From assembly GCA_024400915.1 (NCBI GenBank), contig JAKSLX010000008.1, positions 48,037-112,036 of the forward strand: a stretch of DNA of 64,000 nt. The letters run 5' to 3'. This DNA is from Treponema sp. (lineage in GTDB: Bacteria > Spirochaetota > Spirochaetia > Treponematales > Treponemataceae). The notes below the pieces were generated by a model. It searched no databases, had not been told where the DNA came from, and saw nothing but the letters and a program-made list of their open reading frames with translations. Within the stretch, counting starts at the first letter, position 1. Each line of letters opens with the position of its first letter. Made by a program: the position numbers and the translations under genes. Of the stretch, positions 1-7,405 are shown piece by piece.

Positions 1-736
1 TAGAAACAATGGTGGTGGACTTCTTTCTACTGCCGTGGAAATTGCAGACAAATTCATAGACAGCGGAGTTATCGTTCAGACCAAGAGCAGAATCGACTAC
101 GAGAATTCCGTTTACCATGCCAATGCCAGCAAAACTGTGGTAAAAGACATTCCTGTTGTAGTCCTTATAAACAGAGCTTCCGCCAGTGCCAGTGAAATTC
201 TTTCCGGGGCTCTAAAGGATACACGCACAGCATACCTTGTTGGCGAAAAAAGCTACGGAAAGGGAAGCGTTCAGATTCCGAGCGGACTTGTAAACAAGGA
301 CGGATTTAAAATCACCGTTGCCCGCTATTATTCTCCTCTTGATGTAAATATCGATAAGCGCGGCATCAGGCCTGACCTGGAAGTCCTTTATCCGGAATTC
401 AGCGATGACCAGAAAAAGGAATGGGAGCGCCTTGAAAAGGACAATGTGATTTCAGCCTATGTGGAAGCCCATCCTGACATGACGGAAGCTCAGATTGCGA
501 CCTATGCAAAGCAGCTTAAGAAAACATACAACCTTGAAGAATCGTTCCTCCGCAAAATCATCCGCAATGAAGTATATAGAACAAAGCCGGCACTTCTCTA
601 TGACCTTGACTACGACATTCAGCTTAACGCTGCCATCAAGGTAATCAATGACGGCAATTACAGCAAACTCATGAAGGATACAAAGACCCTTAAGGATCAG
701 CTTGCAGAGGATGAAGCTGCCAAGAAAGAAGAATGA
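1..736 (+). CDS. S41-family C-terminal processing protease, C-terminal part (5' end outside window)
   Basis: The reading frame is open from the left edge of the window and only the last ~244 residues are seen, so the N-terminal signal/PDZ part is missing. The visible part begins RNNGGGLLSTAVEIADKF, the conserved strand of the S41 catalytic core. The Ser nucleophile motif RASASASEI lies at about 180-204, and the Lys motif GEKSYGKGSVQ about 25 residues later gives the Ser-Lys dyad of CtpA/Prc proteases. These enzymes cut C-terminal tails of periplasmic or envelope proteins. The C-terminal ~110 residues are charged and helical, as in CtpA tails. The stop overlaps the rsmE start by 4 bp (ATGA), implying translational coupling. 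Family assignment is firm; the substrate is unknown. Confidence 0.9.
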   Translation, partial: RNNGGGLLSTAVEIADKFIDSGVIVQTKSRIDYENSVYHANASKTVVKDIPVVVLINRASASASEILSGALKDTRTAYLVGEKSYGKGSVQIPSGLVNKDGFKITVARYYSPLDVNIDKRGIRPDLEVLYPEFSDDQKKEWERLEKDNVISAYVEAHPDMTEAQIATYAKQLKKTYNLEESFLRKIIRNEVYRTKPALLYDLDYDIQLNAAIKVINDGNYSKLMKDTKTLKDQLAEDEAAKKEE

Positions 737-1533
737 GGCAGTTCGTAGCAGATGACGGCCTTGAAAAAGGCTGCCTTTATGTTGAAGGGAAAAAATTCCG
801 CTATTTGAATTCCGTCCTCAGGGTAGAAGAAGGGGACATGATTGATGTCCGTCTTCCAGGCGGAATCCTTCAGCCCATGACCATTGCAAAGATTGACCGC
901 AGCGCAAAGAAAATCACCATTCAGGTTGCCGGAGATGAAGTTGCGGAAGATGCCTTTGGGGTTCATGCAAGGGCCGCAGCAAAGGAGCTTTTCCCCTACG
1001 AAATCTGGCTCTTTCAGTTTGCTGCAAAACCGCCAAAGATGGACCTTATCATTCGCCAGGCAGTTGAATGTGGTGTTGCAAAAATAATTCCCGTAGAAGG
1101 TGTTTTCTGTCAGAAAGGAAACATAGAATCTGCAAGGAAAAAATCGGGCGGAGGTGATGACCGCTGGCAGCGTATAGTTACTGAAGCAAGGGAGCAGAGC
1201 GGTTCGCCGGTTGAAACGGAAATACTTCCCTGCGTTACAGTGGAGGAAGCCTGTGCCATGGCAGAATCCCTGGGAGAAGAAAAGTCAGCCGTAGTTCTGT
1301 ACGAACGCTCCGACGAGACTGTTTCCGTTAAGGAAGCTCTGGAAAATTGTTCCGGAGCAAAAAAGGTTCTTCTTGCAGTAGGGGCAGAAGGCGGAATATC
1401 GCCGGAAGAAATAGGCCTGCTAAAGAAATCCGGCTTTTATGCCGTCCATATAAAGACAAACATCCTTCGCTGTGAGACTGCAGCCCTTTATGGTGTTGCT
1501 GCGGTTCAGACTGTGATGGATAGGGAAGAATAG
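733..1533 (+). CDS. rsmE: 16S rRNA (uracil-1498-N3)-methyltransferase
   Basis: This 266-residue protein has normal RsmE length. The N-terminal ~75 residues form the PUA-like RNA-binding domain (MRQFVADD...). The SPOUT methyltransferase domain carries the SAM-binding trefoil-knot motifs AVGAEGGISPEEIGLL and ILRCETAALYGVAAV near the C-terminus. RsmE methylates N3 of U1498 in helix 44 of 16S rRNA in the assembled 30S subunit, using SAM. The ATG overlaps the upstream protease stop, which places it in the same transcript. There is no obvious separate promoter. Confidence 0.93.
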   Translation: MRQFVADDGLEKGCLYVEGKKFRYLNSVLRVEEGDMIDVRLPGGILQPMTIAKIDRSAKKITIQVAGDEVAEDAFGVHARAAAKELFPYEIWLFQFAAKPPKMDLIIRQAVECGVAKIIPVEGVFCQKGNIESARKKSGGGDDRWQRIVTEAREQSGSPVETEILPCVTVEEACAMAESLGEEKSAVVLYERSDETVSVKEALENCSGAKKVLLAVGAEGGISPEEIGLLKKSGFYAVHIKTNILRCETAALYGVAAVQTVMDREE

Positions 1534-1573
1534 ACGAAACTGCCGCAGACAGGTGGTTTTTCAGGAGAATAAA

Positions 1574-2317
1574 ATGGCTGTTCAGCGTATAGAAATTCTT
1601 GGTGTGCCTGTTGATGTATGCCAGAGACCGGAACTTGAAGAAAAAATCCTTGAGCTTATGGAAAAGGATGGACCGGCTCAAATCATATTCCTTTCAATCT
1701 GGGACCTTCTGAAGGCACGCGGAAAAAATGAATATGCTGAATGCGTAAAGAATGCGGACTTGATTCTCCCAGTTTCAAAAAGCATCCTCAAGGGGGCAAG
1801 ATTCCTTAAAAAAACTGTGCCAGTCCGCTACAATCCTTTTGATGCAACAATCAGTATTCTAGGTCTTCTTGAAAACCGCTACAAGTCTTTCTACATGTTC
1901 GGCGGAAGAAAAAAGGCCCTTGTTGAAGCAGAAAAGAACGTAAAGAAAACTTTCAGGACTCTTCGTGTGGTCGGTCGCTATGTAGGCTATTACAAGGCAC
2001 AGGCAGAAGAGGGAATAATTGAAGCCATCAGGAAATCAAGCCCATCCCTTGTACTTTTGAGTGAAGGCGTAAAAAACAGGGAACTTTGGCCATACCTGAA
2101 CCGCGACAAATTCACTACCAGCATTTTCATGTACTATCGTGATGCAGTGGGAATCTTTGGCCGCAGAATTAAAAGGGTAAATCCGAGAACCTTTGAAAAG
2201 GGTCATGAAATCTGGGGCGAAGTCATCAGGAATCCTCTCAAAATATTTTTGCTTTTCCCATACAGCTGGTATATAATTTCCCTTGTCTGGAACCGTCTTT
2301 TCAAAAAGGAAGACTAA
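1574..2317 (+). CDS. WecG/TagA/CpsF-family glycosyltransferase
   Basis: The 247-residue protein begins MAVQRIEILGVPVDVC, the usual start of the WecG/TagA/CpsF (GT26) family, which transfers N-acetylmannosamine-type sugars onto lipid-linked carbohydrate intermediates. I chose ATG 1574 because an AGGAG box at 1563-1567 precedes it at good spacing; an in-frame ATG 21 bp upstream lacks one. The central FYMFGGRKKALVEAEKNVKK segment fits the family's nucleotide-sugar fold. The C-terminal ~20 residues (IFLLFPYSWYIISLVW) are hydrophobic, suggesting membrane association. It sits 40 bp after rsmE, probably in the same operon. The acceptor and sugar cannot be read from sequence. Confidence 0.75.
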   Translation: MAVQRIEILGVPVDVCQRPELEEKILELMEKDGPAQIIFLSIWDLLKARGKNEYAECVKNADLILPVSKSILKGARFLKKTVPVRYNPFDATISILGLLENRYKSFYMFGGRKKALVEAEKNVKKTFRTLRVVGRYVGYYKAQAEEGIIEAIRKSSPSLVLLSEGVKNRELWPYLNRDKFTTSIFMYYRDAVGIFGRRIKRVNPRTFEKGHEIWGEVIRNPLKIFLLFPYSWYIISLVWNRLFKKED

Positions 2318-2329
2318 TAAAAAAAGTTT

Positions 2330-3373
2330 GTGAAAAGAAATCTTCTACTCATTTCCGACAGCCGAGAGTTATACTGGTTCTGCTCAAGGAAACTTTCGGG
2401 GCGATGTGAGGTTCTTCATTCCAGATTGAACGATTACCGGTGCATCCTGCGATTTACCGAAGCACATTCTGTTTTCTGTGTTCTTCTGGACACTTCCCTC
2501 ATCGATTCCAATTCAGCACATGATGTAAGGACTTTTGTGGCAGAGACGCTTGACTGCCCTTTCTTTACAATTGATTCCCAGGAAAACAAGATTCCATCGG
2601 AAGTGGATTCCCTCTGTTCCGGTTTTGAATCCGACGGAGCACAGCTTGTTGAATCCCCAAGAATTTCTTTTGACAAACACGGTAAAAAGAATTATCTGCT
2701 CCAGCTTGAAAAATTTGCCTCGCTGGAAGAACCAGTTCTGCTCCTTGGTGAAAGCGGATGCGGAAAAAGTTATGCGGCGGAAATAATCCACAGCAATTCT
2801 TCAAGGAAAAACAGGCCCTTCATAAGGCGAAACATTGCCGAACTAAACCCGGCTCTCATTGAAAGCGAACTTTTCGGCTGTGTAAAGGGAGCCTATACCG
2901 ATGCCATGGAAAGAGAAGGTCTCTTTGAAAAGGCAGGGGACGGAACTCTGTTCATTGACGAGATAGGGGAACTGTCACTTGAAAATCAGGCAAAACTGCT
3001 TGGAGTTCTTGATACGGGAAAATATTGCCGCGTGGGGAGCACAAAGGAAATGACCCTCAGGTGCAGGCTGATTTTTGCCACCGATGCGGATCTTCTTGCT
3101 GGAATAAAGAACCACACCTTTAAGAAGCAGCTTTACTGGAGGCTTGAAAAACTTGTGGTCAAGATTCCGCCCCTAAGGGAACGGCGGGATGAAATAGCGC
3201 CCCTTGCCCTGAAATTTGCAAAAGAATGTGGAAAAACCCTGTCCAGGGATGCCCTTGATTATGTTGAAATTCAGGACTGGCCCGGAAACATAAGGCAGCT
3301 CATGTTCTGCATACAGCGTTCTTCCGTTCTGTGCGATTCTAAAATTTTGTCTAGGAAGGATCTTGTTCTGTAG
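2330..3373 (+). CDS. sigma-54 activator-type AAA+ protein lacking an HTH
   Basis: The 347-residue protein starts at a GTG with only a weak AAGGAAG box further upstream. Residues 1-~105 form a receiver-like alpha/beta region (LLLISDSREL..., VFCVLLDTS) without convincing phospho-acceptor chemistry. Residues ~120-345 are the AAA+ domain of bacterial enhancer-binding proteins: Walker A GESGCGKS at 140-147, Walker B TLFIDEIGEL, sensor and Arg-finger region LRERRDEIAPLAL, and DWPGNIRQL. The GAFTGA loop that contacts sigma-54 is altered to GAYTDA (residues 187-192). The protein ends right after the AAA+ lid, with no Fis-type HTH. It is last in the protease/rsmE/glycosyltransferase run and overlaps the convergent methylase gene by 23 bp. 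Confidence 0.8.
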   Translation: MKRNLLLISDSRELYWFCSRKLSGRCEVLHSRLNDYRCILRFTEAHSVFCVLLDTSLIDSNSAHDVRTFVAETLDCPFFTIDSQENKIPSEVDSLCSGFESDGAQLVESPRISFDKHGKKNYLLQLEKFASLEEPVLLLGESGCGKSYAAEIIHSNSSRKNRPFIRRNIAELNPALIESELFGCVKGAYTDAMEREGLFEKAGDGTLFIDEIGELSLENQAKLLGVLDTGKYCRVGSTKEMTLRCRLIFATDADLLAGIKNHTFKKQLYWRLEKLVVKIPPLRERRDEIAPLALKFAKECGKTLSRDALDYVEIQDWPGNIRQLMFCIQRSSVLCDSKILSRKDLVL

Positions 3374-4106
3374 ATTTTTTCTGTGCAAGCCCTGAAGCCT
3401 TGTCAAAAACCTTTTCCAGGTATTGAGCTTCACCTTCGCTGAGTGCGGCCCTTGAAAGTATGTCGCGCCAGAAGCGTTCCATGTCTCCTCTTCCGGTAAC
3501 CTTGAAAAATCCGATTTTCTGCAGGTTATCCGCAATGGATTCTACTGTCTTCCTGAGCCTTTTCCTTTCTATCGGAACATATCCTGTCTTTCCCTTGCCG
3601 TCATGTCGGAACAATGTGTAGCATATAATCTGTACTGCATGGCTAAGGTTCATTGAACCGAATTCATCGCTGGACGGAATTGTTACACCCATGGTGCATT
3701 CAAGGATTTCATTGTCGTCAAGCCCTGTCCTTTCGTTTCCGAATACAACTGCAACTTTACCGCCCTGGTCGTTTTTCTTGCCGGTAGTAATTTTGTCTGC
3801 CGTTGCAGCAAATTCTTCGGGAAGAAGAAGTTTTCCCTTTCGTTTCTTTCCGCGTCGTCTTGTTGTTCCTGCTGCACAAACACAGTCTGCCGTAGCTTCG
3901 GTTATAGAAGAAAAGAATTCTGCATTGTCAAAGAGGTAAGCAGCATGAATTGCAAGGACATGAACTTTTTCAACGTCTATTTCTTCCTTTTTGCCTACAA
4001 TGCGAAGGGTGTGGATGTTGCTGTTTGCCATTGCCCGGCATACAGCCCCTATGTTGCGTGGCTCTTCTGGCCTGTCCAAAACTATTACAATGTTGTCTAG
4101 ATTCAT
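3351..4106 (-). CDS. TrmJ-like SPOUT RNA methyltransferase
   Basis: The 251-residue protein begins with VIVLDRPEEPRNIGAVCRAM, the classic SpoU/TrmJ motif 1 (P..P.NIG...R). It ends its knot with VFGNERTGLDDNEI and IPSSDEFGSMNLSHAVQII, equivalent to motifs 2 and 3. TrmJ enzymes 2'-O-methylate position 32 of several tRNAs with SAM. The C-terminal ~70 residues are basic and helical, as in TrmJ. A charged insert (TRRRGKKRKGK) around residue 85 could contact RNA. The 3' end overlaps the convergent AAA+ gene. The target nucleotide is inferred by family only; another rRNA/tRNA 2'-O-methylase is possible. Confidence 0.8.
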   Translation of the reverse strand: MNLDNIVIVLDRPEEPRNIGAVCRAMANSNIHTLRIVGKKEEIDVEKVHVLAIHAAYLFDNAEFFSSITEATADCVCAAGTTRRRGKKRKGKLLLPEEFAATADKITTGKKNDQGGKVAVVFGNERTGLDDNEILECTMGVTIPSSDEFGSMNLSHAVQIICYTLFRHDGKGKTGYVPIERKRLRKTVESIADNLQKIGFFKVTGRGDMERFWRDILSRAALSEGEAQYLEKVFDKASGLAQKKSTEQDPS

Positions 4107-4118
4107 GTTTTATCCTAA

Positions 4119-4147
4119 TAAAAAAAGCGCCCCGAAAAGGACGCCTT
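4119..4147 (-). terminator. Rho-independent terminator of the STAS gene
   Basis: On the minus strand a stem of about 10 bp (AAAGGCGTCC paired with GGGCGCTTTT, with G-U wobbles, loop TTTTCG) is followed by a run of T. It lies between the STAS gene and the methylase gene, so the two minus-strand genes are probably separate transcripts. Confidence 0.8.
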
Positions 4148-4169
4148 TGTAAATACATGTTTTCCGACA

Positions 4170-4721
4170 TCAGCCGAGGAAAACATTTCCGCTTGTGTCG
4201 ATTGCAAGGATAGCCTTACAGTCTGAACACTTGAACCTTCCGTTTCTTGAAGCCTTGAGTTTTCTTGAGCAAACAGGGCAGCTGAAAACCTTAGGGAATA
4301 CTGAAGTTGTTCCAGGTGTATTGTCCTGCTTGAAGTGAAGGATTGCATCTTCAATGGATTCCTTGATGTTGAAGAACTGGCTGAATCCAAGAAGCTGGAA
4401 TACTTCGTATACTTTTGGCTGTATGTTGAGGAGAACAATGTCTCCGTTCTTTGGCTTTACAAGCTTGAGGAATGCCGTGAAGGAACCGATACCTGTTGAT
4501 GAAACATAATTCAGGTTTGAACAGTTGAAGATAATGTTTACAAGTCCGGCTCCTACAATTTTGTTAACCTGTTTCTGGAAATAAACAGAATTATAAGTGT
4601 CGATGTAGCCGTTGAGAATTACTAAAACTGCGTTATCAATTCCATCAATTTTTTCAAGAGAAATTTTAAGGCTGTCATCCTTTTCGTCATTGAAGCCTGG
4701 AACTAAATCGTTGCTATTCAT
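4170..4721 (-). CDS. STAS-domain protein with C-terminal zinc ribbon (anti-sigma-antagonist-like)
   Basis: The 183-residue protein has a STAS domain at about residues 18-125. LNGYIDTYNSVYFQKQ and NLNYVSSTGIGSFTAFLK carry the conserved Ser-Ser-Thr-Gly segment, whose Ser is phosphorylated by partner kinases in SpoIIAA-type proteins. The last ~45 residues are a zinc ribbon with CPVC and CSDC pairs. STAS proteins switch partner proteins by phosphorylation, in partner-switching pathways controlling sigma factors or adenylate/diguanylate signalling. No kinase or anti-sigma gene is adjacent, so the pathway is unknown. The zinc ribbon fused to STAS is uncommon and may serve protein or nucleic-acid contacts. 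A minus-strand promoter is visible at 4779-4807. Confidence 0.8.
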   Translation of the reverse strand: MNSNDLVPGFNDEKDDSLKISLEKIDGIDNAVLVILNGYIDTYNSVYFQKQVNKIVGAGLVNIIFNCSNLNYVSSTGIGSFTAFLKLVKPKNGDIVLLNIQPKVYEVFQLLGFSQFFNIKESIEDAILHFKQDNTPGTTSVFPKVFSCPVCSRKLKASRNGRFKCSDCKAILAIDTSGNVFLG

Positions 4722-4778
4722 AAAAATCTCCGCTTCGGGAAAACACTCCCGAATTCTACACTTTAAATACTAATATTA

Positions 4779-4807
4779 AGAATAATATAATTCAAATATT
4801 GTGTCAA
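4779..4807 (-). promoter_or_regulatory. Sigma-70-type promoter for the STAS gene
   Basis: On the minus strand TTGACA (4802-4807), a 17-bp spacer and TATTCT (4779-4784) lie about 50 bp upstream of the STAS ATG. The -35 box is perfect. The rest of 4722-4970 is AT-rich and holds no gene. Confidence 0.6.
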
Positions 4808-4904
4808 ACAAGCATTGTATATAAAGAAATTAGAGTTTCTGCTAAATTTTTCGGCATATTGCGCTATTTTCTTTAGTTTTTTCCCCGGATTTTCTCCTAA
4901 TAAA

Positions 4905-4933
4905 TTGAAAAATACCCGAATATTCTGTATTTT
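4905..4933 (+). promoter_or_regulatory. Possible promoter for the AICAR formyltransferase gene
   Basis: TTGAAA (4905-4910), a 17-bp spacer and TATTTT (4928-4933) lie about 38 bp before the ATG at 4971. The boxes are only moderately good, but the position between divergent genes fits. Confidence 0.35.
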
Positions 4934-4970
4934 ATTGGCATAATTTAACATCGCATGGAGATATTTAGCT

Positions 4971-6143
4971 ATGAATGAAATGGAATTGAAGTATGGCTGC
5001 AATCCTAACCAGAAGCCAGCTCGCGTTTTCATGGAAGAAGGTGAACTTCCAGTTACAGTTTTGAACGGAAGACCTGGTTTTATCAACCTTCTTGATGCCC
5101 TCAACGGATGGCAGCTTGTAAAGGAACTCAAGGAAGCAACAGGAATGCCTGCAGCAACATCATTCAAGCACGTTTCTCCTGCGGGAGCTGCCATTGGCCG
5201 TCCTTTGAGCGATACACTCAAACAGATTTACTATACTGATGATGTGGAACTTACACCCCTTGCATGCGCATACGCCCGTGCCCGTGGTGCAGACCGCATG
5301 TCGTCTTTCGGTGATTTTATTTCCCTTTCCGACAAGTGTGACAAGGCAACAGCCCTCCTCATCAAGAAGGAAGTTTCGGACGGAATCATTGCTCCTGACT
5401 ATGACGATGACGCCCTCGAAATTCTCAAGGCAAAGAAAAAGGGCGGATACTGCGTCCTCAAGATTGATCCAAACTATGTTCCTGCAGCAACAGAAAAGAA
5501 GCAGGTTTTCGGCGTAACTTTCGAACAGGGCCACAACTTCATCAAGCTTGACGAAAATGCCCTTTCCAACATCGTAACAGAAAACAAGGCCCTTACAAAG
5601 GAAGAGAAGGACAACCTCATCATTGCCCTCATCGTTCTTAAGTACACACAGTCAAACTCGGTTTGCTATGTAAAGGATGGTCAGGCTATCGGTATAGGTG
5701 CAGGACAGCAGTCACGCATCCACTGTACCCGTCTTGCAGGTGACAAGGCAGACAAGTGGTGGCTCCGTCAGGCTCCACAGGTTCTCGGACTTGATTTCAA
5801 GGCAGATATCAAGCGTGCTGACCGCGACAACACAATCGATGTTTATACAAGCGACGATTACGATGATGTACTTGCAGAAGGTGTCTGGCAGAACTTCTTC
5901 AACACAAAGCCAGCGGTATTTACACGCGAAGAACGCAAGGCTTGGATTGCAAAGAATACGGATGTTGCCCTTGGTTCAGATGCTTTCTTCCCATTCGGAG
6001 ACAATATTGAACGCGCACACCGCAGCGGCGTAAAGGTTATTGCACAGCCAGGTGGATCTGTTCGCGACGACAATGTCATCGAGTGTGCAAACAAGTACAA
6101 CATGACAATGTGCTTCAACGGAATCAGGTTGTTCCATCACTAA
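4971..6143 (+). CDS. Stand-alone AICAR transformylase (PurH C-terminal-domain homologue)
   Basis: The 390-residue protein covers only the AICAR formyltransferase half of bifunctional PurH. It contains LKYGCNPNQKPA, the TSFKHVSPAGAA motif with the catalytic Lys-His pair, and GAGQQSRIHCTRLAGDKAD. The C-terminal block DAFFPFGDNIERAHRSGV...IAQPGGSVRDD is also conserved. The IMP cyclohydrolase half (~190 residues) is absent, and no upstream sequence could supply it in frame. The enzyme formylates AICAR to FAICAR with 10-formyl-THF in de novo purine synthesis. The GGAG box 11 nt before the ATG is acceptable. The gene stands alone between two promoters. An IMP cyclohydrolase would have to come from another locus. 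Confidence 0.9.
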   Translation: MNEMELKYGCNPNQKPARVFMEEGELPVTVLNGRPGFINLLDALNGWQLVKELKEATGMPAATSFKHVSPAGAAIGRPLSDTLKQIYYTDDVELTPLACAYARARGADRMSSFGDFISLSDKCDKATALLIKKEVSDGIIAPDYDDDALEILKAKKKGGYCVLKIDPNYVPAATEKKQVFGVTFEQGHNFIKLDENALSNIVTENKALTKEEKDNLIIALIVLKYTQSNSVCYVKDGQAIGIGAGQQSRIHCTRLAGDKADKWWLRQAPQVLGLDFKADIKRADRDNTIDVYTSDDYDDVLAEGVWQNFFNTKPAVFTREERKAWIAKNTDVALGSDAFFPFGDNIERAHRSGVKVIAQPGGSVRDDNVIECANKYNMTMCFNGIRLFHH

Positions 6144-6220
6144 TTTTCTGAAAGTTGCACACCATATCATCAAGAAACGATGATGTGTTAAAAAAGTGTG
6201 AAGATTTTCTTAAAATAGTA

Positions 6221-6249
6221 TTGACTTAAAATGACGTCGGAACTATATT
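6221..6249 (+). promoter_or_regulatory. Strong promoter for the cysE leader
   Basis: TTGACT (6221-6226), exactly 17 bp, then TATATT (6244-6249). This is among the best promoter matches in the window. The predicted transcript starts near 6255, at or just inside the first stem of the leader structure. Confidence 0.8.
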
Positions 6250-6344
6250 AGAGACGGCTTGTAAAAAGCTGATAAACTCTCTCCGATGTCCGAGCAATCG
6301 GACGGTAGCAGCACTGGGATTTTTCTAGTGCTGCTATTTTTTTT
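6250..6344 (+). ncRNA. Structured leader RNA / attenuator upstream of serine acetyltransferase
   Basis: The ~95-nt segment between the promoter and cysE folds into three elements. P1/P2 is a composite hairpin: AGAGA 6250-6254 with TCTCT 6278-6282 encloses CGGCTT 6255-6260 with AAGCTG 6266-6271. P3 is a perfect 6-bp stem GTCCGA 6288-6293 / TCGGAC 6298-6303 capped by a GCAA (GNRA) tetraloop. Last comes a perfect 10-bp terminator stem TAGCAGCACT 6306-6315 / AGTGCTGCTA 6327-6336 followed by eight T. The coding start is 53 nt beyond, so full transcription of cysE requires read-through. It may be a regulatory attenuator or an independent small RNA. I could not match it to a riboswitch class I know. 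Confidence 0.65.
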
Positions 6345-6396
6345 ATCCTGCATATCTGCTATAGTTAGTCCTGTCATTTGTAAAAAGAGGCAAAGT

Positions 6397-7257
6397 ATGA
6401 AAAATACCATCGACAGTGCCGTTCAGGGGATCCTTGACTCCTATGAAAAATACGGCGGAATAAATCTTGAAGAGTCAAAGAGTTTTCCAAACAGGGAAAA
6501 TGTAATTTCGGTCCTTCATGACCTTCAGTATTTGATTTTTCCCGGCTATAGAACGGCAGAAGACCTTGATTCCGCAACCCTCCGCTATGTTACGGGAGAA
6601 CGCGTAAACCGAATCCTTTCCATGCTTACCAGGGAAATAAAGAAGGCCCTTTCCTTTGTAATTCAGGACTCCAAGGTTGAACAGTCCCACTGCTATAACC
6701 TGGCAGAAAATGCAGCCCTTGCGCTTATCGAGGAAATTCCAGAGATCCGAAGGAAGATTGCCCTTGATGTTCAGGCTGCCAATGCCGGTGATCCTGCCGC
6801 AAAGTCAAACGAAGAGGTAATCGTTTCCTATCCTGGACTTGAGGCAATTACAGTTTACCGCCTTGCAAATTTCCTGTGCCGCAGCGGAATTCCGGTTGTT
6901 CCTCGCATCATGAGTGAATATGCCCACAGTCGTACTGGAATCGACATCAATCCTGGCGCTACAATCGGGGAAAGTTTCTTTATTGATCACGGAACCGGTG
7001 TCGTAATCGGCGAAAGCTGTGTAATTGGAAACAACGTGAAGATATATCAGGGTGTTACCCTCGGTGCTCTCAGCGTAAAAAAGGAGCTGATGAACAAGAA
7101 ACGCCATCCAACTATTGAAGACAATGTTACCATCTATGCAAATGCAACCATCCTTGGTGGTTCTACGGTAATAGGCGAAGGAAGCGTTGTCGGGGGAAAT
7201 ACCTGGATTACAAAGTCGGTTCCGCCTCATACGACCGTGCTTCAGAATGAACAGTAG
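6397..7257 (+). CDS. cysE: Serine O-acetyltransferase
   Basis: The 286-residue protein has an N-terminal helical region (~1-165), then the left-handed beta-helix of hexapeptide repeats typical of CysE: GIDINPGATIGESFFIDHG, TGVVIGESCVIGNN, GVTLGAL and NATILGGSTVIGEGSVVGG. His in FIDHGTG and Asp in GIDINP are the family's active-site residues. It acetylates L-serine with acetyl-CoA in the first step of cysteine synthesis. I chose ATG 6397 because AAGAGG lies at 6385-6390; the longer frame from 6286 runs through the terminator of the leader. Serine acetyltransferases of this longer type are common in anaerobes. Regulation through the upstream leader is inferred. Confidence 0.88.
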   Translation: MKNTIDSAVQGILDSYEKYGGINLEESKSFPNRENVISVLHDLQYLIFPGYRTAEDLDSATLRYVTGERVNRILSMLTREIKKALSFVIQDSKVEQSHCYNLAENAALALIEEIPEIRRKIALDVQAANAGDPAAKSNEEVIVSYPGLEAITVYRLANFLCRSGIPVVPRIMSEYAHSRTGIDINPGATIGESFFIDHGTGVVIGESCVIGNNVKIYQGVTLGALSVKKELMNKKRHPTIEDNVTIYANATILGGSTVIGEGSVVGGNTWITKSVPPHTTVLQNEQ

Positions 7258-7270
7258 GGAAAGTTTCTTG

Positions 7271-7321
7271 AATTTCATGAAAATTCCGCTTGAATTTTTG
7301 AGAAATTCCCCTGAATTCAGT
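7271..7321. repeat. Tandem GAATTT/AAATTC hairpins after cysE
   Basis: Two small hairpins, GAATTT-CATGA-AAATTC and GAATTT-TTGAG-AAATTC, are followed by the palindrome CTGAATTCAG. The same AAAATTCCGC/GAATTT vocabulary recurs after rpoC (19385-19470). There is no clear T-run, so it is not a classical terminator. Confidence 0.45.
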
Positions 7322-7330
7322 AAATTCTTA

Positions 7331-7359
7331 TTGACTTAATCATTCTGTTAATATATATT
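7331..7359 (+). promoter_or_regulatory. Promoter of the tRNA-Thr/rpmG/tRNA-Trp/secE/nusG unit
   Basis: TTGACT (7331-7336), a 17-bp spacer and TATATT (7354-7359) lie 46 bp before tRNA-Thr. The hexamers are identical to those of the cysE promoter. Confidence 0.75.
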
Positions 7360-7405
7360 TCACAAACACATTCATATATTACGGGCTTATTGGGTGCCTG
7401 TTTTT

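Noticed and set aside
3950..4213. Plus-strand Cys-rich ORF opposite the TrmJ-like gene
   Set aside because: It is antisense to a clear methyltransferase and crosses the STAS terminator; there are no ribosome-binding or family features.
6250..6344. Known riboswitch classes (SAM, T-box, fluoride, preQ1, TPP, c-di-GMP) for the cysE leader
   Set aside because: The diagnostic conserved segments of each class, as I know them, are absent. The region is reported only as an unclassified structured leader.
6286..6396. N-terminal extension of serine acetyltransferase resembling a membrane segment
   Set aside because: These codons lie across the GNRA hairpin and the intrinsic terminator of the leader RNA. 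ATG 6397 has its own ribosome-binding site and matches the family start.
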